Assembly (NCBI RefSeq): GCF_913063105.1
Contig: NZ_CAJXYQ010000006.1
Location: 186,001 to 250,000 of the forward strand
Length of the DNA: 64,000 nt
Direction: 5' to 3'
From: an uncultured Draconibacterium sp.
GTDB lineage: Bacteria > Bacteroidota > Bacteroidia > Bacteroidales > Prolixibacteraceae
Shown here piece by piece: positions 11,100 through 18,995 of the stretch. The notes below the pieces were generated by a model, which worked only from the letters and a program-made list of their open reading frames with translations, did no database searches and was not told the DNA's origin. The translations under genes were made by a program, and so were the position numbers. The stretch's first letter is position 1; each line of letters starts with the position of its first letter.

Positions 11100-11142
11100 T
11101 TTGGTGGTATCTCTGTCAATAAATGAGCCTATTATATAAAAC

Positions 11143-11841
11143 CTATCTATTCTTTCCTAATGGAACACCCAGACGAATACCGAGTTGCAAAAACTCCGTA
11201 CTACCCGAATAATCCTCAAAAACTCCGGTTTCAGCGATGGGCAAATCATTTAAACTTCTTCCTAAATCAACCTTCTCCCACCCTACGTAAAACGACACGG
11301 AAAGGTCTTCGGCAATAACTTTAAACCCTAGATGAAAGCCCGGATACCAATTAAAAGATGACTTTGAGCTTCCAAGGTAATTTTCTTCCTCGGTCTCTTC
11401 GTTTCCAAAAGTGGCGTTACTTTTTGAGCTTTCAAATCCCAGATTCACGTCGGCAAAAAAGTAAATAATATCAGATAATTCCTGGTAAAACCGCGGACAC
11501 AGGCTAAGTGTATAATAACTGGCTTCGGTAAACAGTATATAATCATCGCCATAAGGAACGATTTCACCACCAATGGGCTTTTCTTTTTCATGAGAATTCA
11601 TACCCACTTGTCCCTTCAACTCCAATGCAAACTTTCTCGACACGAAATATTCATATCCCGCCCCGAAGTAAAATCCAAAATCATCATTATCCAATACAAA
11701 TGCATTCGTACCTAAATCAAAATTTATATTGGTCGGGAATTTTTCGTCTTGCGCATTACATTTTTTGCTTACTAAGCATAGACTACAAAGGGAACCCAGG
11801 AATAAAATTATGCCAATGTGTTTCACGAATAGTTTTAACAT
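11143..11841 (-). CDS. Outer-membrane beta-barrel protein (porin-like), unknown role
   Basis: 232 residues with a signal peptide (cut near KCNAQ, residue 31). The mature part has the alternating pattern of a small 8-stranded barrel: FGFYFGAGYEYFVSRKFALELKGQVG, then paired strands, ending in LQLGIRLGVPLG. No enzyme motif is seen. This is the OmpA/OprF-like beta-barrel type widespread in Bacteroidota. It is isolated between panD copy 2 (convergent) and the heptose adenylyltransferase (divergent). Confidence 0.75.
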   Translation of the reverse strand: MLKLFVKHIGIILFLGSLCSLCLVSKKCNAQDEKFPTNINFDLGTNAFVLDNDDFGFYFGAGYEYFVSRKFALELKGQVGMNSHEKEKPIGGEIVPYGDDYILFTEASYYTLSLCPRFYQELSDIIYFFADVNLGFESSKSNATFGNEETEEENYLGSSKSSFNWYPGFHLGFKVIAEDLSVSFYVGWEKVDLGRSLNDLPIAETGVFEDYSGSTEFLQLGIRLGVPLGKNR

Positions 11842-12047
11842 TTCTGATAAAGTTTAATTTTTACTGCTCGGGGTAAAGCTTTCTATTAAAAAAATGCGTG
11901 AAGCAGTCGAAAGGGGTTACCCGAATAAGGTCCGCAAATTAAAAAAATTATCCCCCTTTAAAGAATTTGAACATAAAATAATATAAGACAAGCTGGTCTT
12001 TAAGTCAAGGTTTTATCTCAATTAAAATATTAAAAGGAATTAATCAC

Positions 12048-12055
12048 TATTTTTG
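12048..12055 (+). promoter_or_regulatory. Candidate -7 element
   Basis: TATTTTTG is an exact TAnnTTTG match. It ends 6 nt before ATG 12062, so transcripts would have almost no leader unless ATG 12071 is used. No clear -33 box is seen. Confidence 0.4.
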
Positions 12056-12061
12056 ACAGAT

Positions 12062-12550
12062 ATGAATCTAATGTCTAAATCAAAAATATTTCGTGATTTT
12101 GAATCGTTTTATCCCCTGCTATCCATTTGGAAAGGAAGCAACAATACCATCGTTTTTACCAACGGATGTTTCGATCTTATTCATAACGGGCACGTTGATT
12201 CGCTGCATAAATCGGCAGCATTTGGCACCAAATTGATTGTTGGATTAAACTCCGATGTTTCGGTAAAACTATTAAAAGGCGATAAGCGCCCCATTTTAAA
12301 CGAACAGGCACGCGCCGAAGTGTTGGCTGCCTTTGAATGTGTTGATGCGGTAATTCTTTTTGATGAAGAAACGCCGGCCGAGATTATTGCAAAAATTATC
12401 CCCGATGTTTTGGTAAAAGGCGCGCAATACGAAATTCATGAAATTGCAGGCCACGATACCGTACTGAACAACGGAGGAAAGGTGGAAATACTGGAATTGA
12501 TAGAAGGAATTTCAACCAGCGAAATAATAGACAGAATTAAAAACCTTTGA
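12062..12550 (+). CDS. rfaE2: D-glycero-beta-D-manno-heptose 1-phosphate adenylyltransferase
   Basis: Transfers AMP to heptose 1-phosphate to give ADP-heptose for LPS core synthesis; it corresponds to the C-terminal half of HldE. 162 residues from ATG 12062. ATG 12071 is an alternative and a TTG further upstream is unlikely. The nucleotidyltransferase motif is TNGCFDLIHNGH (HNGH at 41-44) and the C-terminal ISTSEIIDRI is typical of this family. The kinase half (RfaE1) is not in the window. radA follows after a 67-bp gap that contains a repeat-like element. Confidence 0.92.
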   Translation: MNLMSKSKIFRDFESFYPLLSIWKGSNNTIVFTNGCFDLIHNGHVDSLHKSAAFGTKLIVGLNSDVSVKLLKGDKRPILNEQARAEVLAAFECVDAVILFDEETPAEIIAKIIPDVLVKGAQYEIHEIAGHDTVLNNGGKVEILELIEGISTSEIIDRIKNL

Positions 12551-12594
12551 GAAACTTTGCGAAACCTTAGTGTTCTTTGTGGTTAACTCTTTTC
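12549..12594 (+). repeat. Member of a dispersed intergenic repeat family
   Basis: The stretch between rfaE2 and radA (AACTTTGCGAAACC... TTCTTTGTGGTTAA) resembles the element at 58514-58566, sharing the ACTTAG-GT-TTTG-GGTTAA framework. It is a partial copy without a good hairpin. Confidence 0.5.
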
Positions 12595-12617
12595 TTACAA
12601 ACAAAGTAGTTTACAAA

Positions 12618-13976
12618 ATGGCAAAAACAAAAACCATATACACCTGTCAGAATTGCGGCGCACAATCGCCAAAATGGTTAGGGAAATGCTCTACCTGCAA
12701 CGAGTGGAACACCTACGTTGAGGAGATTGTAGAAAAGAAACAATCTACCGGTAAACTTTCGGTGCAGATTTCAGGAAACCAACCCATCACACTCGAGAAT
12801 ATTGAAATGGCCCGGACCGAACGCATTTCGGTCGGTATTGAAGAATTTAACCGTGTTTTGGGAGGCGGAATCGTTCCCGGCTCGCTGATACTTTTAGGTG
12901 GCGATCCCGGAATTGGAAAATCAACGCTGGCGCTGCAGCTGGCACTGGGGTTAAACGGTAAAAAAATATTATACATCTCAGGCGAGGAGAGCCTGCAACA
13001 AATAAAATTGCGCGCCGAACGTTTGAGCAACTCCCAAAGCAACTGCCTGTTTTTAAGCGAAACTTCGCTGGAACATATTATCGCACAAAGCGAGCAGGCA
13101 AAACCGGAGTTGCTGATTATCGACTCCATTCAAACCATTTCAACCGAACTGATTGAGTCGTCGCCCGGCTCGGTTGGGCAGGTTCGCGAGTGTACTTCGG
13201 CAATTCTAAAGTTTGCCAAAAAAAATCATGTTGCCGTGGTGCTGATTGGGCACATTACCAAGGAAGGTAGTCTTGCCGGACCAAAAGTGCTGGAACACAT
13301 GGTCGACACGGTTTTGCAGTTTGAAGGCGATACCAATTATATGTACCGCATTTTGCGCTCGAACAAAAACCGCTTTGGCTCCACCAACGAACTCGGCATT
13401 TTTGAAATGCGCAGCGACGGGTTGCGCGAAATCACCAATCCTTCAGAGCAATTAATTTCAAAAGTAAGCGACGATGTTAGCGGAACAGCCATTGCAGCAA
13501 CCGTTGAAGGTGTGCGCCCTTTCCTGATCGAAATTCAGGCACTGGTAAGTTCGGCGGCTTACGGCACGCCACAGCGCTCATCAACCGGTTTTGATTTACG
13601 ACGCCTGAACATGTTGTTGGCAGTTCTGGAGAAACGGGCAGGTTTTAAACTCATTGCCAAAGACGTGTTCCTAAATATTGCCGGCGGGCTAAAAATTAAC
13701 GATCCTGCTACCGATCTGGCAGTAATTTGTTCCATTCTTTCGTCGAATATCGACATTGCCATTAACCACAAAATATGTTTTGCCGGTGAGGTTGGATTAA
13801 CCGGAGAAATTCGTGCCGTAAGCCGCATAGAGCAGCGCATTGCCGAAGCCGCAAAACTGGGTTTTACGCGTATTTATGTACCATCGCTCAACAAAGGTTT
13901 CGATGCATCTAAGTTTAAAATCGACATTGTAAAGGTTAGCCGGGTAGAAGAAGTATTCAAAACGATTTTTGCGTAA
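12618..13976 (+). CDS. radA: DNA repair protein RadA
   Basis: RecA-like ATPase that helps branch migration in recombinational repair. 452 residues from ATG 12618 (MAKTKTIYTC); an upstream in-frame ATG at 12570 falls in the repeat-like spacer and is not used. The N-terminal zinc finger has C10, C13, C24 and C27. Walker A is GGDPGIGKST (94-103). The RadA-specific motif KNRFGSTNE is present and the C-terminal Lon-protease-like domain is complete. It is cytoplasmic and probably reads through from rfaE2. Confidence 0.97.
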   Translation: MAKTKTIYTCQNCGAQSPKWLGKCSTCNEWNTYVEEIVEKKQSTGKLSVQISGNQPITLENIEMARTERISVGIEEFNRVLGGGIVPGSLILLGGDPGIGKSTLALQLALGLNGKKILYISGEESLQQIKLRAERLSNSQSNCLFLSETSLEHIIAQSEQAKPELLIIDSIQTISTELIESSPGSVGQVRECTSAILKFAKKNHVAVVLIGHITKEGSLAGPKVLEHMVDTVLQFEGDTNYMYRILRSNKNRFGSTNELGIFEMRSDGLREITNPSEQLISKVSDDVSGTAIAATVEGVRPFLIEIQALVSSAAYGTPQRSSTGFDLRRLNMLLAVLEKRAGFKLIAKDVFLNIAGGLKINDPATDLAVICSILSSNIDIAINHKICFAGEVGLTGEIRAVSRIEQRIAEAAKLGFTRIYVPSLNKGFDASKFKIDIVKVSRVEEVFKTIFA

Positions 13977-13981
13977 AATAA

Positions 13982-14064
13982 TTTCTCGCAGATTACGCAG
14001 ATGAACGCAGAAAAACTGAACACAAGCTTATAAAATCAGCGTTATTTGCGAAATCAGCGAGAAA
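13982..14064. repeat. Long imperfect intergenic stem-loop (REP-like)
   Basis: The outer arms TTTCTCGC (13982-13989) and GCGAGAAA (14057-14064) pair perfectly. The inner arms GATTACGCAGATGAACGC and GCGTTATTTGCGAAATC pair with a few mismatches. The wording CGCAGATTACGCAGATGAACGCAG is of a kind I recognise as a widespread intergenic repeat in Bacteroidota and other phyla. It lies between radA and the DUF4296 gene. Confidence 0.7.
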
Positions 14065-14150
14065 CATTCGGTAAAACAGTAGAAATAAGCTTTTTTAACG
14101 ACCATTTTTTTGAAAAACGATTTAACTATTTATAATTTGGCAGCCACAAA

Positions 14151-14537
14151 ATGAAAAAGGCTTTTCTCATATTATTCGCACTGGTTTTCGCATTTATTGC
14201 TTGCGAAGAAGAAGTAATAACCAAACCCGAACACCTGCTAAAAGAAAAAAGGATGATTGAAATGCTGGTGGATGTTCATCTGGCAGAAGCTACCTACACC
14301 CAGTTCAGGTACGATTCCATCATGCTCAATAACAGCTCCGAAAATTTCTACTATTCGGTACTCGATAAACATGCCGTGACCGATTCTGTTTTCGAACAAT
14401 CGCTGGTTTATTACGCCAGTAAACCAAAAGACTTTGAAAAAATGTACCGCAAGGTAATGAGTCGTTTAAGCGAGATTGAACAAGAACGATCGGGACGTAA
14501 AGAGGAGCTTCTGAAATTTGAAGAAGAAAAACAATAA
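14151..14537 (+). CDS. DUF4296 family lipoprotein
   Basis: 128 residues; the lipoprotein signal ends AFIAC (Cys 18). The family signature MIEMLVDVHLAEATYTQ is clear, and a charged helical tail (EIEQERSGRKEELLKFEEEKQ) ends the protein. DUF4296 proteins are small Bacteroidota lipoproteins of unknown role. The amidohydrolase gene starts 8 bp after the stop, so the two are co-transcribed. Confidence 0.88.
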   Translation: MKKAFLILFALVFAFIACEEEVITKPEHLLKEKRMIEMLVDVHLAEATYTQFRYDSIMLNNSSENFYYSVLDKHAVTDSVFEQSLVYYASKPKDFEKMYRKVMSRLSEIEQERSGRKEELLKFEEEKQ

Positions 14538-14545
14538 GCAACAAG

Positions 14546-15736
14546 GTGAGGAAAATCGCCGCTACATACGTCTTCCCCGGAAATGGCTCTATAATAAAAA
14601 ACGGAATTTTAGTTTGCAACGATAAAGGAAAAATTCTCGAAATCCTGGATCGGGGCGCCAACTTTAAAGAAGAAGCCGGTGTTGAATTTTATAGTGGCAT
14701 TTTAGTACCCGGTTTTGTAAACACACATTGCCATTTAGAGCTATCGCACCTGCAAAACAAAGTCCCCGAGAAAGCAGGGATAGGCAATTTTTTACAGCAG
14801 ATTCATTCTTTGCGCAAGACTGAGAGCAGCTCGGAAAAGGTAATGCAGGTAAGCGATCGGAAAATGTGGGCTGCAGGCATTGCCGCAGTTGGCGATATAT
14901 CAAATACAGATGCTTCGTTACCAATAAAAGCAAAAAGCAAAATTTACTACCATACTTTTATTGAAGTTTTTGGGTTTCACCCAACAAGAGCCGAGCGCGC
15001 CTTTTTAGAAGCCCAAGAAATTCTATCGAAATTTGAGAAATCCCGACTTTCTGCATCCATCGTTCCGCATTCAGGCTATTCCGTTTCGCCCGAGCTTTTT
15101 AAAAAAGTACAGCAGCATACATTTGAAAAAGAAAGCCTGTTCTGCATCCATAACCAGGAAAGCAAGGCCGAATCAGCGTTTTTTTTATCGGGTACGGGAG
15201 CAATCGCCAAACATTTTAGCGACAATTTAAATCTTGAAACCAATCATTGGCAGCCTACAGGAAAATCTTCTTTACAATCAATATTACAATTTATTCCGAA
15301 AAACAATCAGCTGCTGTTGGTACACAATACACATACTACCAAAGAAGATATTGAAGCAATAAAACAGTACCGAAAACTGGCCGACACCTATTTTGTTCTA
15401 TGTCCAAATTCCAATCTGTTTATCGAGAATAAAATCCCGAACCTTCAGCTTTTTCGCGAAGAAAAACTGAATATCTGTTTGGGAACCGACAGCCTTGCTT
15501 CCAACTCCCAGCTTTCCATATTGCAGGAAATTCAAGTTCTTCAGCAAAATTTTCCTGAGATTGAACTGGATGAACTGATTACATGGTCGTGCCTGAATGG
15601 TGCCCGGGCACTTCAAATTGAAAATGCCTTTGGCTCTTTTGACAAAGGAAAAACCCCCGGTGTAAACCTGATAACAGGAATCGATTTCAGGACCATGAAA
15701 CTAAGACCCAACGCAAAAGTTAAACGTTTGCTGTAG
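14546..15736 (+). CDS. Amidohydrolase (SsnA/chlorohydrolase-like, COG0402 type)
   Basis: Metal-dependent hydrolase, probably a deaminase of a purine-like or related heterocycle. 396 residues starting at GTG 14546; no good ATG lies nearby. The metal site is built from NTHCHLE, IVPHSGYSVSP, LLLVHNTHT and LGTDSLASN, in the usual order for this family. The N- and C-terminal beta-sandwich segments (PGNGSIIKNGILVCNDKG... and PGVNLITGID) are present. A role as aminodeoxyfutalosine deaminase in menaquinone synthesis is possible, but no other futalosine-pathway gene is here. The family is certain, the substrate is not. Confidence 0.85.
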   Translation: MRKIAATYVFPGNGSIIKNGILVCNDKGKILEILDRGANFKEEAGVEFYSGILVPGFVNTHCHLELSHLQNKVPEKAGIGNFLQQIHSLRKTESSSEKVMQVSDRKMWAAGIAAVGDISNTDASLPIKAKSKIYYHTFIEVFGFHPTRAERAFLEAQEILSKFEKSRLSASIVPHSGYSVSPELFKKVQQHTFEKESLFCIHNQESKAESAFFLSGTGAIAKHFSDNLNLETNHWQPTGKSSLQSILQFIPKNNQLLLVHNTHTTKEDIEAIKQYRKLADTYFVLCPNSNLFIENKIPNLQLFREEKLNICLGTDSLASNSQLSILQEIQVLQQNFPEIELDELITWSCLNGARALQIENAFGSFDKGKTPGVNLITGIDFRTMKLRPNAKVKRLL

Positions 15737-15762
15737 CTGAAAATACCTCTTAAAATTTTACC

Positions 15763-15770
15763 TATTTTTG
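15763..15770 (+). promoter_or_regulatory. -7 promoter element upstream of dusB
   Basis: TATTTTTG followed by CAGC, an exact TAnnTTTG match ending 17 nt before ATG 15788. No convincing -33 box is seen. Confidence 0.5.
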
Positions 15771-15787
15771 CAGCAATTCTGCAGATA

Positions 15788-16801
15788 ATGATAAAAATTG
15801 GCAAAATAGAACTGGAAGGCACTCCGCTGTTTTTGGCACCGATGGAAGACGTTACCTATAAATCGTTTAGGCTGATGTGCAAAAAATTTGGTGCCGATGT
15901 AATGTATACCGAATTTGTTTCGTCGGAGGCACTGGTGCGTAATATTGATAAAACAAAACAAAAAATGCACCTCTATGATTTTGATCGTCCGGTTGCGATT
16001 CAGATTTATGGCCACAATATCGATTCGATGGTAAGGGCAGCGCAAGTGGCTGAAGAGTTTGAGCCCGATTTTATCGATATTAATTATGGGTGCCCAATGA
16101 AAAAGATAGTTCGGCATGGCGCTGGCTCGGCCATGTTAAAGGATTTGCCCAAAATGCAACAAATGACTGCAGAAATTGTAAAGGCGGTAAAAACTCCCGT
16201 TACCGCCAAAACACGTCTGGGCTGGTCGGCCGGCAATACCCCAATTGTTGAAGTAGCCGAGCGCTTGCAGGATGCCGGGGTTCAGGCACTAGCCGTACAT
16301 GGCCGAACACGCGAGCAATTGTATACCGGCGAAGCTGACTGGACACTGATTGGTGAGGTAAAAAACAATCCCCGAATACAGATTCCGATTATCGGGAATG
16401 GTGATATCAACAGCGGTAAAAAGGCGAAACAACTGCTCAACCAAACCGGCGTTGACGCCCTGATGATTGGCCGTGGAGCCATAGGTCGCCCCTGGCTGTT
16501 CCGCGAGGTAAAACACTACCTGCAAACAGGGGAAGAATTGCCACAACCTACGGTTAACGAAGTAGTTGAAATTTTAAAAGAACAACTGCGCTTAAATCTG
16601 GAATGGCGCAACGAGCGATCGGGGATTTTAATGATGCGCCGGCATTTTGCAAAATACTTCCCGGGATTACCAAATTTCAGGGAGCTGAAAGTGAAGCTTT
16701 TGCGTGCCGAAACCAATGAAGAGATACACCATACTCTGGAAAAAATTACTGAAGAATACGGAAATTATTCCCTTGATTTTTCAAATGCCAGCTTAAAATA
16801 A
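15788..16801 (+). CDS. dusB: tRNA-dihydrouridine synthase DusB
   Basis: FMN enzyme that reduces uridines in the tRNA D-loop. 337 residues. LAPMEDVTYKSFR opens the TIM barrel; the catalytic Cys is C102 in INYGCPMKKIVRHGAGSAML. AKTRLGW, HGRTREQLYTGEADW, GNGDI and IGRGAIGRPW follow in family order. It is cytoplasmic. It lies 51 bp after the amidohydrolase with its own candidate promoter, and the YkvA-like gene follows after 8 bp. Confidence 0.96.
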   Translation: MIKIGKIELEGTPLFLAPMEDVTYKSFRLMCKKFGADVMYTEFVSSEALVRNIDKTKQKMHLYDFDRPVAIQIYGHNIDSMVRAAQVAEEFEPDFIDINYGCPMKKIVRHGAGSAMLKDLPKMQQMTAEIVKAVKTPVTAKTRLGWSAGNTPIVEVAERLQDAGVQALAVHGRTREQLYTGEADWTLIGEVKNNPRIQIPIIGNGDINSGKKAKQLLNQTGVDALMIGRGAIGRPWLFREVKHYLQTGEELPQPTVNEVVEILKEQLRLNLEWRNERSGILMMRRHFAKYFPGLPNFRELKVKLLRAETNEEIHHTLEKITEEYGNYSLDFSNASLK

Positions 16802-16809
16802 GCAATACC

Positions 16810-17190
16810 ATGGACAAAAAATATTCACAGCACTTTTCAGAAAAATCGCTTTGGGATAAATTGAAGCAATTTGGTAAAACAGCAGGTGCAAAGGTGGTTT
16901 ATGCCGTATTGCTGTTGCTTTATACTTTCCAGGATAAAGGAGTAAGCACCAAAACCAAACTAAGCATTGCGGCAGCATTGGGTTATTTTATTTTGCCAAC
17001 CGATGCAATTATAGACCTGACACCTATAATTGGCTACAGCGATGATTTGGGCGTATTATTGTTCACGCTGTCGGCTGTGGCTACCAGTATTACCCCTGAA
17101 ATTAAGGCGAAAGCCCGTAAAAAAGCACACGAATGGTTTGGCGCAATTGACCCCCAGGAACTCAACGATATTGATAATCAGACATTTTAA
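16810..17190 (+). CDS. YkvA/DUF1232 family small membrane protein
   Basis: 126 residues. The DUF1232 core (KLSIAAALGYFILPTDAIIDLTPIIGYSDDLGVL, about residues 50-84) contains the conserved LPxDxIPD-like motif in the form LPTDAIIDLTP. Two hydrophobic segments (about 32-47 and 54-66) suggest membrane association. The tail is basic (KAKARKKAHEWFG). The function of the family is not established. It is close behind dusB and probably co-transcribed. Confidence 0.85.
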   Translation: MDKKYSQHFSEKSLWDKLKQFGKTAGAKVVYAVLLLLYTFQDKGVSTKTKLSIAAALGYFILPTDAIIDLTPIIGYSDDLGVLLFTLSAVATSITPEIKAKARKKAHEWFGAIDPQELNDIDNQTF

Positions 17191-17491
17191 GACTTTTTTA
17201 CAAGCAAGTTAACAGAGGTTAAACAATTGCTTTTCTGAAAGTTGTGGCACAGCTTTTGCACACATCCAAATAGTTACATACGTTGTAATGAACATATTAT
17301 AGATTGAATAGATTGGATGATTAGAAGAAGGTTTCGACCTTAAACATGGTTTTTGTTTTTTGTTTTTTGAGAAGGTAGTCTTTACCTTCGAATTGTTAGC
17401 TAGACTGGTCCCGCCTATGCGGGACCTTTTCCCGTTATAAAAGGATGGTTCGGATTTTTTCAATACTTTTGCGATTCATTATTTTCATGCT
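17191..17491. other. 301-bp intergenic region with one hairpin
   Basis: It holds the hairpin at 17407-17426 and no reading frame that I believe. A candidate on the minus strand (17209-17463) has no supporting features. Confidence 0.5.
17407..17430 (+). terminator. GC-rich hairpin followed by TTTT
   Basis: GGTCCCGC (17407-17414), loop CTAT, GCGGGACC (17419-17426), then TTTT. It may terminate the dusB/YkvA transcript 217 nt downstream of its last gene. The core CCCGCCTATGCGGG resembles palindromes at 31417-31432 and 52994-53009. Confidence 0.6.
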
Positions 17492-18238
17492 ATGCTCGAA
17501 CTCGATTTTACCTTTCTGCAATGGATTTTGTTGGCTTGCTGCGGCATGCTTGTTGGCATGTCAAAAGTTGGTGTACCCGGCGTATCGATGCTGGTGGTGC
17601 CAACACTTGCTTTAATTTTTGGCGGCAAAGCCTCAACTGGCGTTTTGCTCCCGATGTTAATGATGGCCGATATTTTTGGCGTGGGCTATTACCACCGACA
17701 TGCCGAATGGCGTTACCTGTGGAAACTATTACCCTGGGCATTTATAGGAATTGCCATTGCACTTTGGGTAGGCGAAGTAGTAAACGACATCTGGTTTAAA
17801 AATATTATAGCCATTTTGGTATTTCTGTGCATTGGTCTTATGCTGTGGCGCGACCGCAAAAAAGGACAAAACCTATTTCCTGATACCTGGTGGTTTGCCG
17901 CCTCAATGGGTATTTTGGGCGGTTTTGCAACAATGATTGGAAATGTGGCAGGACCGATTTTCGCCATTTACCTGCTAGCCATGCATTTGCCCAAAAACAG
18001 CTTTATTGGTACGGGAGCCTGGTTTTTCCTTATCCTTAATTTCTCGAAATTCCCCTTACATATTTTTGTTTGGAAAACCATTAACTGGAGCTCGCTATCG
18101 CTCAATCTTATGCTTTTGCCTGCCATAGCAATTGGAGCTTTCTTAGGTATAAAACTGGTTCAGAAAATTTCTGATAAACTCTACCGGGCAGCTGTAATTA
18201 TTGTTACTGCTTTATCGGCTTTTTTACTTTTAATATAA
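17492..18238 (+). CDS. Sulfite exporter TauE/SafE family permease
   Basis: Inner-membrane transporter of the TauE/SafE (DUF81) family, which includes exporters of sulfite, sulfoacetate and related anions. 248 residues with about eight hydrophobic segments. The N-terminal half carries the family motif GMSKVGVPGVSMLVVPTLA, and the second half repeats the fold starting near SMGILGGFATMIGNVAGP. The methyltransferase gene overlaps the stop by one base (TAATG), so the two are translationally coupled. The substrate is unknown. Confidence 0.9.
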   Translation: MLELDFTFLQWILLACCGMLVGMSKVGVPGVSMLVVPTLALIFGGKASTGVLLPMLMMADIFGVGYYHRHAEWRYLWKLLPWAFIGIAIALWVGEVVNDIWFKNIIAILVFLCIGLMLWRDRKKGQNLFPDTWWFAASMGILGGFATMIGNVAGPIFAIYLLAMHLPKNSFIGTGAWFFLILNFSKFPLHIFVWKTINWSSLSLNLMLLPAIAIGAFLGIKLVQKISDKLYRAAVIIVTALSAFLLLI

Positions 18239-18945
18239 TGGAACAACTGCAACACTTTTTTACCAACAAGCCTGTTAGAACTCTTCTTGATATTGGCACA
18301 GGAACCGGCAATTTTATCGCGGTATTAAAAAAAGTTTTTGATAAGCATGTGCAAATTCTTGGTGTCGATCCGGATGAAGCCTCGCTTGAAGAAGCAGCTA
18401 AAATATACCCCGAAGCAACTTTTAAATCCATGACAGGAGAGAAACTTGATTTTGCCGATTCAACTTTTGATGTTGCCAGTATTTCAATGGCTTTGCACCA
18501 CCTGCCCAACATTCAGCTAACCTTAAAAGAAATGCAACGGGTAGTAAAACCCCACGGATGGATTATCGTTAATGAGTTGTTTAGCGATAATTTAAACGCC
18601 GCTCAGGAGGTTCATAAAAAAATGCACCATTTCCGGAGTTCCATCGACCGAATGAATGGCGTATGCCACAACGAAACTTTTACCCGAAAAGAAATTATGG
18701 AGCAAATAGAAGCATCGGGGCTTACTATTTCTATTGCTTTCGACCATGACATAGAATTGAAGTCTCCCTCGCCGGCAGAAATTTCAACACGTATGCAAAA
18801 GTTAACAGAAATGCTGGAGCAAAGTAGTAGCCACCCCGACTATGAGAAAATGAAAATCCAACTCCCTGAGATTGAATTGAGCCTAAAGAAGCACGGGTTT
18901 CAAATGGCTACGCGAGTAGTAGTGGTTTCGCAAGTAAATAAGTAA
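18238..18945 (+). CDS. Class I SAM-dependent methyltransferase
   Basis: 235 residues. Motif I is LLDIGTGTGNFIAVL (about 17-31), followed by the acidic residue at the end of strand 2 (GVDPDEASLEEAAK), then DSTFDVASISMALHHLPN (motif of strand 4) and VKPHGWIIVNELF. This is the UbiE/small-molecule methyltransferase type, cytoplasmic. Its start overlaps the TauE/SafE stop. The substrate cannot be inferred; a link to sulfur chemistry through the neighbour is only a guess. Confidence 0.85.
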   Translation: MEQLQHFFTNKPVRTLLDIGTGTGNFIAVLKKVFDKHVQILGVDPDEASLEEAAKIYPEATFKSMTGEKLDFADSTFDVASISMALHHLPNIQLTLKEMQRVVKPHGWIIVNELFSDNLNAAQEVHKKMHHFRSSIDRMNGVCHNETFTRKEIMEQIEASGLTISIAFDHDIELKSPSPAEISTRMQKLTEMLEQSSSHPDYEKMKIQLPEIELSLKKHGFQMATRVVVVSQVNK

Positions 18946-18995
18946 TATCCGTTTTTCTTGTGAGAAGTGGTTTAGGACTTATCGCCTAAAAATTA

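Noticed and set aside
12713-13129. 138-codon minus-strand frame
   Set aside because: Antisense to the conserved RadA ATPase domain; Ser-rich shadow.
14326-14661. 111-codon minus-strand frame at the DUF4296/amidohydrolase junction
   Set aside because: Spans the junction of two well-supported plus-strand genes with no family match.
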